This document shows positions 1 through 10,219 of a stretch of 64,000 bases of DNA, one piece after another; the first letter of the stretch is position 1; the number at the start of each line of letters is the position of its first letter. The notes beneath the pieces are model-generated. The model saw nothing but the letters and a program-made list of their open reading frames with translations. It searched no databases and had not been told where the DNA came from. Both the position numbers and the translations under genes were made by a program. Source of the DNA: Mucidula mucida (Eukaryota > Basidiomycota > Agaricomycetes > Agaricales > Physalacriaceae); the NCBI GenBank assembly GCA_015501055.1, contig JADNYV010000032.1, positions 186,001 through 250,000 on the forward strand, written 5' to 3'.

Positions 1-209
1 CCGAGCAAGGCTTACACAGATGTCGTTAGAACATTGTTCTCGCTGGTCGTCCCAGCTTTGATGGTGAACGCCCATGAGCCTCTTTCGTCTTCAAGCACCA
101 TTTCGACGGAGCCACTGGGATCCTGACCTTTTTGGATGCCCGGGTAAGCACTCACGAACATGTATACAGAGGAAGTTCTTGCTTTTGTCCAAGCGTACTT
201 CTGGAGCAT
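1..209 (-). CDS. Partial exon of an unidentified protein at the left edge
   Basis: An open frame on the minus strand runs from about 209 to a stop at 12. A possible donor (GTGTAAG) lies at the same place, so the frame may instead splice out of the window. The translated part contains acidic coding-like sequence (GSVEMVLEDERGSWAFTIKAG). I do not recognise the family. Upstream, 210-473, no clear start exon is visible before the end of the cytochrome c peroxidase gene. It could be the 5' part of a gene lying mostly outside the window, or chance. Confidence 0.25.
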
Positions 210-473
210 TCAATGTGCACAGATGTCACATGCGACGACAATACTGGGATCCCGATCCTTTGCTCACCTCCTCGTCTCAGCCGCATCCGCTAGTATCAAC
301 GCACTGTACAGCCAATAAATTATTCCTACAGACTGCTCTTTCATTGAAATAGAGAGCGATAAACAAAAGATTGAGCACTTAGACAAATGTATCATCTCTC
401 AAGAGACTTCTAGATCTACGCGTCGGTCTAATCTAGGCCTCTACACCAAAAACCTCTAAATCAAGACACTGGT

Positions 474-1926
474 CTAGTCTGAGGACGACTTCATGATCCA
501 GGGTTCTTGCGAACGCCACTGGTGGGGAGGAACACCCAGCTCGAATAGACGTGCGACAACAGCAGAGAAACTGTGAAGCACGCATTAGACAAAGCGAAAG
601 CGAGAACTTGAAGACGCACTCCTTGAAGAAAAGATCTTGATCTTCAGCATAAGCTTTAGCATACTTCTTGAAGCTCTTGTCCTGAGTAAGCACGTAGTCG
701 GTCCTGAAGTTCATGTTAGCTCTCCGCATGCCTACTAGATAACAAATGCATACGGCAACATCATAAGGCTTCTGGTCTTTTTGTCCTCGAGTTGCTTGGG
801 ACCATTCCACTTCTTCCAGACCCATCTAAACTATGATTAGCGGATATAATGGTGAGCATCAGAAGGGGCCTACTTCTCATCGAAAAGAAGCTTGAAGTAG
901 TCATTGGTCACAGTAATAGGCGAAAATGTCCACGGGCCTTCGAATCCAGAGCGGTTGCTGTGGCAGCGACCGAGAGCGTGAGCACCGGAGAGAGCGACGA
1001 TTTCTTGGTCATTGAATCCCATACGATAGAAAATCTGTCACACAGTTCAGCGATAAGTCGCGAGTCAGATGTGACGCCCTCACATTCCTGAGATGGTCAG
1101 CACCCAGGCCGGCATCAGGTAGTCGGCCATCTGGAGTAGCCTGATCTTGAATACCGTCTATCCGCCCGGCGCGCCATGGGATTTTGGGGCCGCCCATCTC
1201 CTGAATGGCAGCCACGCCAGCAAGAGTCCAGAGGTCCCCGTAACTGATCCAAGGGAACTGCTCTTTGACCTTCTCCATAAGATCGCGGGCGACATTTAAT
1301 CCAGCATTGGCACCGTGAAGTGACTCGGGTGCGAACCGCATTGTGGCGTAGTTGCTATATTACGCGAACATCAAAAAAAGGAAACATATCCATGAAAAAG
1401 CGCTTACCTGCCTCCGGTCTGGGTGTCCTTGTCGTATGTACCCGATGAATGCCAAGCCAACCGGAGAAGAACGGGACCATATGAACCATCTATTAACAGC
1501 CTCAACTCGTGCTGATGATATCGAGAGGAGATAATTACCATCATAGCCAGCGTCTGAAGCATCGTCAAGTATTTCAGCAATCTTATCGTACACCTGAGAA
1601 ACCATCAACGACTTGTCATTATAACCAGAAAAATGACACACCTTCTGGAAATCCTCCTTCATTGGTGTTGGGTTTGCCTTGAGAGTAACATAGGCAGAGT
1701 TTGGTGTGGCCGACTTTCCGGCGTCCCAGAGAAAGTAGGAGGCTCCACCACCGACGACAACTGCAGCGAGGCCGATGTAGATTCCAATATTCGACTTCTC
1801 AGCAGGTGGCGGAGTAGAGTAAGCACGGAAAGAGGACCTGAAGGCAGCTCTGGGCTTCGCCGCATGGACGGCGGCGGCGCGCAGCGGGCGCAGAGGCGCG
1901 TGAGCTCTAGAAAAGGCGCTGAACAT
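474..1926 (-). CDS. CCP1: Cytochrome c peroxidase, mitochondrial
   Basis: Class I haem peroxidase that reduces H2O2 in the mitochondrial intermembrane space using cytochrome c. The start at 1926 begins an Arg/Ala-rich presequence, followed by a hydrophobic segment ([17 protein letters not shown]) of the kind that sorts yeast Ccp1. The distal haem motif [13 protein letters not shown] (about 1460-1500), the block [13 protein letters not shown] with TPDGRLPDA (about 1130-1200), the proximal His motif [12 protein letters not shown] (about 970-1010) and the radical-site Trp context [10 protein letters not shown] (about 920) are all present. The last exons give [23 protein letters not shown] and [12 protein letters not shown], ending at a TAG at 474. 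At least six short introns interrupt it and all exons join in frame. Length and motif order match fungal CCP; the identification is firm, exact exon ends less so. Confidence 0.95.
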
Positions 1927-2740
1927 GGTGGTAAGGAGGCAAGCAACGGTGTTTCGGGGGCTCGAGGTAATAAGCAGCCTTGTCAGCTGTGCGTGACTTG
2001 TATGGGGTAATTGGTAATTGATCGGCCAATAAGGTTGCGCCAGTTTATCAAGCACGACGTCGAATGCTACCGACGGGAGCGGGCGGAGTGGCGCGAAATG
2101 CACACTGCTCTCCGCCAAGTTTTCGCGCTGGCGATTAACCGGTCATGTGGGGGCGAAGTGAACTGCTGACGATGGGAAAGTATGGTTGTAACAGTATTGT
2201 CAGCAGACCCCGGCAACGACAGAAAAGGAGTCCTTCACCATCTACTCAAGTACGTATACGTCTCTGTAAACCAGGAAGACTGAAATATACTCACTTCCTT
2301 GAACTTCGGGCCCAATCACATTGGGTGAGATGGATCGTTGTTCTTCAAACTGAAGTTCAACACCCGGTACGTTCTTATAGCAGTACAGTCTGCGTAGAGT
2401 AGTAACCTTCAAATCGAATGATCTATCCGAGATCTGTTGCTTGCAGTCACTCCAGGTTCAAATGTCTATCACGCTCATGAATCACGGAACAGTGTAGGCG
2501 CGACTGAGGTTGTCGCGGCGTCGGGTGTCAGCACGTGACTCCTTTCCACTCTTTTCAGTACTTCGATCATCGCGCCGGCTTGCAACTTTCTTCTGCACAT
2601 ACCTCACGTCCAGACCCGCATCTGTCGGTAACGAAGCGCCTTGGAAACCTCCTAAACGCGTTCCAGTTGTGGTAAGCACATCGAGCTACGTTGTTGTCCG
2701 TCACTCAGCCTGAGGACGCGCGCCACATTTTTCTTCAGAA
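1927..2740. other. Intergenic, divergent promoters
   Basis: The region lies between the divergently transcribed CCP1 and F-box genes. Only short open frames without coding character are seen. It must hold both promoters; I see no convincing TATA box or other named element. Confidence 0.5.
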
Positions 2741-4399
2741 ATGTCCCAAATCGTTTGCCCCACATGCGGAATAATCAGTCAACACAATCCGTTGCCTACT
2801 GCAGCTCTTTCTACTCGCTTTTCGGAGTTGCTTGCCACGAATACACCCCCACATGACGCCGAAGTCGACGCCATGCGTCAGATAGTAAAGGAATCCGCCG
2901 AGTTCGTAGCCTCTCTACAAGCGCAGATGGAAAAAGCCCAGGAGACGCTTTCTTCGCTCCAGAATCTGCATTCGACAGCGTTGGGCGTCCTCGCTGAAGC
3001 TAAAGTGGTCCTTCATCCTATTCGCTCCCTCCCCCGCGATATCCTCACCGAAATCTTCCTCCACTGTACCCCGTTCATGGACGAGGGTGACATTGACATC
3101 TTTGATTGTGGTCCAGAATTTGACACGCTCTGCCCGAAAAACCATCCTTGGAATCTATCTCACGTTTGCCAGCGATGGCGGGACATCACAATATCCACTC
3201 CTCGCCTTTGGTCTACGATATATCTCGACTTCCAACGATACGAGGAGATCTCCCAGAGGCGATGCGTATTCCACGGTATATTGCTTTTCGAGCGGTCCGG
3301 TAATCTGGACCTCTCCCTGCATGTCGTTAGTGACACGTATGGCATTATATATGATCCTTTGACCAGCTTCCTCGAGACCAGCACAAAGCGCTGGAGGACC
3401 TTGACGTGTGGCCTTCCAACATCGTCCTTGCAGCTGTTTTCCGGATGCTCATTTCCGTTGTTGCGGGAATTGGGCATTTGCTACCAAGATATATCTGGCA
3501 GCAGTGATACCGCCGTGAACGTTTTCAATCATGCCGAATGTCTGAAGACTCTCAACCTCTACCGCTCATATGGTACAAAAGAGTCATACCAACTGTTGGA
3601 TTCATTTCCGTGTCACCAGTTGACGCATATGTCATGTTATGCCCACCCCCTAGAGTCGCCGTTTCGATCAGTGCTTGAACGCTCGATCAATATTGAGGAG
3701 CTGACGCTGTCTTTCGGCCTAATTTCTCTTGGGCTAGAGCCAGGTGAAACAGTATCTTTACCAGCACTGAAGCGTATCGATCTAAGCGAACTTAGCGATG
3801 GTAACGCAGGGAGTGTCGCAGAACTTCTCTCTGCTTTGAGGCTCCCACGCATTTGCGACCTCTCTCTTGCCTTCCCTAACCATTACATCTGTTTCGAGGA
3901 CCTCGATTCGCATCCCAATCTCCATCAGATCACGACTCTGCGCATTGAGTGCGCCATGCTCAGAATGCCGGACCCCGATTGTGACACCTACGTGCAGCCC
4001 GACTATATGGGTGGCACGGAGACGTTGTTGAACTTCCTGAAACTGATGACAGGCGTCGAAGAATTTCAGTTGGAGGACTACAAAGTATCCGGAGCATTCC
4101 TTGCTGGTCTCGTCGTAGATGGAGACGAGGAAGGCATCGTGCGCTTGCCTTGTCTGAGTACCCTCGACCTTCATAAATGCCGCTTTGAACAAGACACCAA
4201 TCACGTCATTGGTATGCTTTCACACGTCGTCTTTTCGCGCGTGCGTTTAGGCCCTCAGGTAAAGTCCTTCTTACACGCCGTTCGTTTATTGATGGTTCTC
4301 AAGGGTCCTTGCTCAGCTCTGCGAAAACTTGTACTCCCGGAGAAATGGGTAGGTTCACCGAGCGCGATATTGGATTCAGTAGAAATCGTGTATGAATGA
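2741..4399 (+). CDS. F-box domain protein, basidiomycete type
   Basis: Intronless 552-residue frame. The N-terminus carries CPTCG, followed by a predicted coiled coil (residues about 44-85) and then the F-box (about 91-150: LHPIRSLPRDILTEIFLHC, later NPWNLSHVCQRWRDI, where the usual P before WNLSHV is kept). The rest is a Leu-rich region of irregular LRR type. In this family the F-box binds Skp1 of an SCF ubiquitin ligase and the C-terminus is thought to recognise substrates; the target is unknown. Such genes form large lineage-specific families in Agaricomycetes. A second member lies at 13701-15182 with the same coiled coil plus F-box order. The start is the first ATG of the frame. Confidence 0.9.
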   Translation: MSQIVCPTCGIISQHNPLPTAALSTRFSELLATNTPPHDAEVDAMRQIVKESAEFVASLQAQMEKAQETLSSLQNLHSTALGVLAEAKVVLHPIRSLPRDILTEIFLHCTPFMDEGDIDIFDCGPEFDTLCPKNHPWNLSHVCQRWRDITISTPRLWSTIYLDFQRYEEISQRRCVFHGILLFERSGNLDLSLHVVSDTYGIIYDPLTSFLETSTKRWRTLTCGLPTSSLQLFSGCSFPLLRELGICYQDISGSSDTAVNVFNHAECLKTLNLYRSYGTKESYQLLDSFPCHQLTHMSCYAHPLESPFRSVLERSINIEELTLSFGLISLGLEPGETVSLPALKRIDLSELSDGNAGSVAELLSALRLPRICDLSLAFPNHYICFEDLDSHPNLHQITTLRIECAMLRMPDPDCDTYVQPDYMGGTETLLNFLKLMTGVEEFQLEDYKVSGAFLAGLVVDGDEEGIVRLPCLSTLDLHKCRFEQDTNHVIGMLSHVVFSRVRLGPQVKSFLHAVRLLMVLKGPCSALRKLVLPEKWVGSPSAILDSVEIVYE

Positions 4400-4680
4400 A
4401 TTGGGACAACCATCTTGTAGGGAAATGCTCGATAACAAACAGAAAAGAGACACACTCAAGTGAGGAATACGAAGAGCACATGTAGAGCGATACCATGTTT
4501 AGTAGGATATAAGATACAATCGATACAAGTACAGGCGCTTTGATATCGGTACAAATGAAAGTAGCAATTGTCCGCGAAAGTAAAACCAGAACCGTAGTCC
4601 CAAGGAGTCAGGAAATCGTCGCTTGCATCAAATTCATAAGGGCGCTCAATAACAAAAAGACCTTGCATCGTCTCTCCCTA
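4400..4680. other. Intergenic between convergent genes
   Basis: Short 3' region shared by the F-box gene (+) and the membrane protein gene (-). No gene or repeat seen. Confidence 0.5.
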
Positions 4681-7396
4681 GTATTGCGGCAGAGGCGGGT
4701 GAGGAGGTAGGAAATCTTGGTTGTTCGAGGAGAGCACGGCTTCATCCGAACCCTGCCTGCCAAACCGCAGGTCTGACGCAGATATCGACATGGGGAGGCT
4801 GTCCGATGGGGAGAGCGGTTGCTCAAAGGGGTGTTGGTGGAGACGATGGGTATGAGGGTCAGAGAGTGTGCTATGTATGCGCGGTGGCGACGGTCTGTGT
4901 CCTTCTGGGTGGTGCGGCGACGCGGGGAGTGACGTAGGGAAAGGGAACACAGCGCTGGATGAAGGCGAATGGGGGCTATTTGACTGACTACTGTGATCAG
5001 TTTCTTGAGGCGCTGTCCCCGTTGCGGTGCTCCATCCCGATCTAGGACGTGGCTCTGAGTGATTATGATCCGATGACTGAGTTATAGTCGAGGCGTCCGA
5101 CGAACTCAGATCTAAGAATGACACTATCGCCTGTCGGGGAGTGGACGTAGGGCGCGGCGTTTGAGCCTCTTCAACAGGGCTGGTTGTCTCCCCGGTCGTG
5201 CTAGCGTCGCTAACTTCAAACCTAACATGTGATGCCCCCGAAGCCCGTTTACTACTGGAAGGGTCTGCAAAACCAACCGCACTACCAACGCCGCTGGGCA
5301 GTCTGTTGCGTTGTGCGGCGCTACCGAAGTCCACCCTGAATGGACTAGACTCGCGCATATTCAATACAGGACTGACATCTGGTTGTCTGAATGGGCGGGG
5401 AGGAGGATCCGCAAAGATAGCCTGGTCCTGAGGTGGGTCCCGCGTACGTTCGCTTGTACGTGGACCTAGACCTCTCAGCACCGACTGACGTCCGAGCCTG
5501 GTAATCACGTCCTCGGAATATCTGACACTCCCTCTGTCGTCAACAAGAATACGAGGTAGTGAAGTGGTCGGTGGCGGTTGTGGCTGACTGCCTTTCCGAA
5601 CAGGGGAGTTGCCCTGGAATTGCAGTAGTGGTTTCTGGCTGGATGTCCGTGTATGGAATGTCGGGACCGTAGGGCGAGAGGAACTTGAAGCGTCCTTCTG
5701 ACGTTGGGTAGACGATGATGATTTTTCGATGCAAACGAAAGCGTCGAGAGGTATGAACGGGCCGAGCTGGAAGAGCGAGAACCACGTCCAATGGAATCAT
5801 ATCGCGGGCCTTGTCGAGATGTAGTAGCGGCTGCTGGTGGCAGAGGCAGGTCTACGGTAAAGCCAGGCGAGGACCCTTCTTTCTCGTGCCTCCCAAACTT
5901 TGACCACCTGGTGCTTTTGCCTTTACCTTTGCATTGGGACTGAGCGGGGGCATCAGATGATTTCACTGGGTTGCCATGGTCGTCCACCTCCTTGGTCGAG
6001 TCGGGGTGTCGGAAGACCAGGTCAACGCCCAAATTACCATGGCCTTCAGCGTTCCTCTTCCATCGCCTGAATTCTGAACCAGTGCTAACTCTCCGCGGAT
6101 GGTAAACATCAGGAGGTAGGGAGTTTCCCCTTGGCCGGATATCCAAGACGCCTGCTTCGGCTTCTTTGGAATTGGATAATGATCCGGAATGCCCGGAATG
6201 TTGCCTTGCTCTCATGCGGGGTCGGTAGAAGAGCAGGTAAAATAATAGCCAGGCCGATAAAACAAGCACAAGAACACCAGCCAATACCAGCGCTGCTATC
6301 GTTCCCGCAGGGTAGGGAGGAGATCCAGATTGAGATCCATTTGAAGTCGCGCTCGCGGTCGGACTATCAAGCGCGCGTAAGTACAGCATGCGCAACAGAG
6401 GTTTGACAACGTACGTCGGGTTCATCGAAGCAAATGCGCGGAAACCGCCAACTGGGAGGATCAGGTGTGATCCGTCTTCGTTTATAATCGACAGGTTGTG
6501 GACAACTGTGGGATCCAAGCCGGACGAATAGTATAGCAACGTCTCGTTATTGGTGAACGAAGATCGTGCAGATAGGAATATTTGACTGTTGTCCAGAGTA
6601 ACCGAATAGTTGCCTCCATCAGGTGATGTAGTACCCATTACCAGGAAAGACGTTCCTGGATGAAATATCAGTGGGACGCGACCAGCGCGTGAAGAGGCAC
6701 GTACCAAGAAAAGAGATGTGGGCTGTGTCGCCAGTCGTGTTAGATTCTCGGAATGCATTTCCCAAGCCATTATTAAACGTCCATTGTCCGTCGAAGTTGA
6801 TGCCGCCGTCCATAATGGTCTGCAATGTGAAATCTGAACTGGACTTGATTGAGTACGACGATAGGTGCAACGACAAGCGGACTCACTTATTAGAAGCTGT
6901 AGAGTTTGGGGGCATAGAGGTAATCAAAGCTTTGTCGAAAGCAACGAAAGACTGCGTTGAGGTGGTATGAGCCGTTAAAGTGAGGGTATGGTCGCTGTTG
7001 GCAAGATTGTTGACGACGGAGAGAACATTGTTCGTTTTGTCGAACTGTGACATATTTGAATTCGAGAGCGAATTATCGATGGATATAGAGTAGGATGCAT
7101 CCGTGGCATTGCCATACAACTCGATGCCTGTGCCTGTACGAAAGTCAAACGAGAACGTTGAGACCTTGGTAAACTTCTGTACCGTGCCATTGTATTACCA
7201 ATGATGCACCGTCGCGCGCGCTGATGTGCTGGCTGGTTCCACTCCCTGTCTCGCCGGGAGCAGAGAGGAATCCCGAACCATCGAAGTACGGATTCCAGCC
7301 GGCAGAGAGATTCGCGGTGGACAGTGTGTCGCCGAAAGGAAAGTAAGTAATCATGGGGGAGGTATCATCAACCTCGAATTGCACAGTGCTCCCCAT
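4681..7396 (-). CDS. Single-pass membrane protein with extracellular beta-sandwich region (one apparent frameshift)
   Basis: Large basidiomycete-specific membrane protein. The ectodomain (7396 to about 6330) has repeated motifs such as FEVDDTSPMITYFPFGDT, GWNPYFDGSGF, GASLVIQWHG, VELYG-like strands and SFVAFDKALI, interrupted by introns near 7145, 6890 and 6690. One hydrophobic helix (IAALVLAGVLVLVLSAWLLF, about 6240-6300) is followed by basic residues RPRMRARQ and a long Ser/Pro-rich cytoplasmic tail. Family members are usually annotated as hypothetical, sometimes with carbohydrate-binding-like folds. The frame breaks at a T5 run (5722-5726): upstream coding reads one frame and downstream coding (QGNSPVRKGSQPQPPPTTS, then VITRLGRQSVLRGLG) another; one extra base restores continuity. 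No signal peptide is visible at 7396, so a 5' exon may be missing from my model. Confidence 0.75.
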
Positions 7397-8227
7397 CGAA
7401 TCATGAAGGCCGCGCTATAAGGGTGGAAAGGAAATATGGACAATGAACATGAAAAGCCCCAAGACGCAGTAGAAAACCAGTTTCCGTGTGAACTGGCTGA
7501 GCAAGAGAGAGGAGAAGGACCGTTCCGTCTGCCAGCGTAATGCGACTTTGTGTCAAGAAGCAAGATGGCCTAAACACGCTGCATAAATACAGCCCTGATT
7601 CCGTCATGTGTAAACGCTGCAATTAGTTCCGACTTCGTTGCCAGTAATGGCAAACGGAGAAGCACGTCAACACATTTGACATCTTGACCAGAAGGGGAAG
7701 CCATTTATCTAATCAGATCACCAGCCAATCACAAGGTGATTCGCCCAAACATATTCCCACACTCTTCACACACAACTATCAACGCCAAGTTTGCACAACC
7801 TGAGCGCCCATCACTGGCGCTTGGGATTTCTTGTTAATCTGCAACAGGACATTCATTATACCCGGCATTACTGCTGCTACTCCTCTTGGGTCTCTAGGAG
7901 CCTCAACAGTGCCTTGACTTGACTCTATTCTCACTGTCATCGTTTCCTAGAAACGTTCCGCAAACAGCCAGTCACCCTACCTATACTTCAAGGTCAGACC
8001 GCAAGCATATCGGGGGTTTCGCGTACTGAGCGACACGATTCTAAGAACCACACTATTATACTAACAGGAGCCTACATGGCTTGAAGCTTCATTGCATCAT
8101 TCCGACAAGGCATTTGCTTCCATCATTAACGTGTTTATGCCACTGATCCACATCTCGTCCACTAGACATTTCATCTGGACCGTTTGTCTCCGACTCCCTT
8201 GAAACACTCCCCTTCAATTGAGTTACA
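7397..8227. other. Intergenic, divergent promoters
   Basis: No supported gene. The minus-strand frames at 7400-7620 are short; one might supply a missing signal-peptide exon of the membrane protein, but no good splice pair was found. The rest should be the promoter of the gene starting at 8228. Confidence 0.4.
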
Positions 8228-9907
8228 ATGCCACAGCCGGCGCCATATGCTGATGAGCATATACCTGTCGGGACTCCAGCTTTCTTTTCTGCCCTCCTAG
8301 CTCATATCGAGGACTCTGCGTATGGACAAGGTCTCCCGATTGATACTGTTGTGCTCCAATCTATACTTCTATGCTTCATTTCCGGAGATAAACATTTACT
8401 ACTTCGCACCACTGAAGAGGACGTTCCTTTGGTCCTGAGAATTGTCACAGCGGTGAGTTCCTCTTGCCTCATGTATCAAAATAGCAAGGGTCAGCTCGCT
8501 GATCGAAGTCGTATAGATCCTTTCGTCTCTCTTCGGCCTCGTGACGCATAAACTACGAATACGCAGGGCACAATCAAAGGCTGTCTTTGAACAAGTGAAT
8601 ACGGATGCATTCCTCCAATCTCTATTCCTGCCAGGGGCCCTATCGTCTTCGACAAGTTCTCTAGACCAAGCAATCCATCATAAAGCGGAAAAGCGCCGTT
8701 CTGGTTCGCGCAGTACGAAACGAAAGTCACATCGTTATTCACGCTCTTTGTCATATACCGACGCGGCTTCTATTATGTCTCCTACATCGATTCGTACGGA
8801 CCCATTCGACGACAAGACGACAATCAGTGGGGGACAGGTACGCTTACCTCCAATCCCTTCTCCTCTAGCCACGCGGTATCTCCTGCGTTTCCGCATTCAC
8901 ACTCGGATCCCACCCCACTGCAAAACGCTACGGAACAAATCAGAAGAGGGCCCGTGCCAAATGCCATAGTAGTTTCCGGTCTAGAGCACGCTAGTCTTCC
9001 TTCGCAGCGGGCCTTGACACGAGTGCTACTTGACAAGAGGTTAATCTTCGACTCTCACGAAAGAGGGAGATCATCCAGCGCGGGTGACGATCTCGACGGA
9101 GTATGGAATCTCCCAGACAACTTTTTCATGGTCTATGTTTGTCCTCACGATCCCAGGGAAAGACCCGCAATTCACAAGACTCTAGTCCGTCTCTCACATC
9201 AATTGAGTTGAGGGATCCGGGTGCTGACTGTCTTTCTTTCTTCACAGCTAGACCAATTCGCGATGAGTGCGGCCGTCACGCTGACACCTGACATCCGTGC
9301 CCTCGCCAAACACGCCCATCTCCAGCTCCCTTCTCCAGTGATCCCGATAACCTATCTGCCCTGCCTGCGCAAGTGGTACCAGCGCACCCACTTTCCCGCG
9401 CGGCTGTCGCTGTACCTCGCGGACATCTTCTCCGCCACGCGTCACCACTATGAGGTCGACGGGACCTTCCTCACCGCACGCGCCATCTCAGACGCCCAAG
9501 ACCTCGCGCGCGCCGCTCGCGTGCTCGGCGGCGACCCCACGGGCATGCAGCTCGTTCAGGACACCGCAGCCTACAGCGATAGTCTCTCCGCCACGACGGC
9601 GGAGACTAGCCATACGACTACAGAGACGGACAAACTCTTCGACGTGATGGACGGGATCGCAGAGGGAAGTCTCGAGGTGAATCTGGCGCTGCCTCTGCCG
9701 AATAACAACGACATCCAAGTCCTGGATGTATCCGAGGCGGATATCGCGCGAATTGCACCCCGAGTAATGTCGCATCGACTGAGGGTCCGGGATTCGGACG
9801 ATGGAGTGTTTCGTGGCGCCATGGTGGGGGCTACTATGCCTTTAAGAGAAGGCGGCGAACGGACTACGGTGAAGGACGTACTAATTCACGTATTAACCGA
9901 GGTGTAA
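8228..9907 (+). CDS. Conserved fungal Mg-chelatase/AAA-lid-like protein (one apparent frameshift)
   Basis: Exon 1 is 8228-8452, with an intron 8453-8516; the next exon starts ILSSLFGLVTHKL. A later intron is 9185-9247 and the last exon starts LDQFAMSAAVTLTPDI. Readable blocks include GDKHLLLRTTEEDVPLV, NAIVVSGLEHAS, QRALTRVLLDKRLIF and WNLPDNFFMVYVCP followed by RERPAIHKTLLDQFAMS. This order resembles the post-ATPase part of ChlI/MCM-like AAA+ proteins (sensor strand, arginine-finger region, lid) and proteins annotated 'magnesium chelatase' in ascomycetes, but I see no Walker A, so ATPase activity is doubtful. The frame breaks at a G5 run (8829-8833); one extra G joins the Ser-rich linker in frame. 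Family assignment is from memory of motif order and is tentative. Confidence 0.7.
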
Positions 9908-10043
9908 CGCGAAAGCAAACCTCCAATGGCACTAGACTGTACACAACTTTTAGCATCTTCGAAGAGGTCATCATCTGAGACTGACTCAAGCAAATACAGA
10001 CTGATGCCGCATGTGTTGATGAGTTAGCATTTAAATGCGATGT

Positions 10044-10048
10044 AAAAA
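10044..10048 (-). terminator. Pol III terminator of tRNA-Arg
   Basis: Five consecutive T on the minus strand, about 20 bases downstream of the tRNA-Arg 3' end. Confidence 0.6.
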
Positions 10049-10067
10049 GGTATATGAAACTCGGTAA

Positions 10068-10140
10068 CGACCACGGCAGTATTCGAAACTGCAATCTTCA
10101 CCTCCGGAAAGTGACGCGTTAACCATTACGCTACGCGGCC
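10068..10140 (-). tRNA. tRNA-Arg (anticodon CCG)
   Basis: A 73-base cloverleaf on the minus strand. The acceptor stem GGCCGCG pairs with CGTGGTC (two G-U pairs), the D stem is GCGT/ACGC, the anticodon stem TCACT/GGTGA closes the loop TTCCGGA (anticodon CCG), and the T arm is GCAGT-TTCGAAT-ACTGC. The discriminator is G and there is no intron. A T5 run on the transcribed strand (plus 10044-10048) fits a Pol III terminator. It decodes CGG. Confidence 0.93.
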
Positions 10141-10219
10141 TTATCAATGGACCACTTCCATCTTCCAATACATGCCGTGGTCTCAGTGCCTCTTCCTACT
10201 TCATTCATTGCCATACAAA

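Noticed and set aside
8838..8868. 31-base GTACGC...CTCTAG intron in the Mg-chelatase-like gene
   Set aside because: Shorter than other introns here and its removal does not restore the downstream frame.
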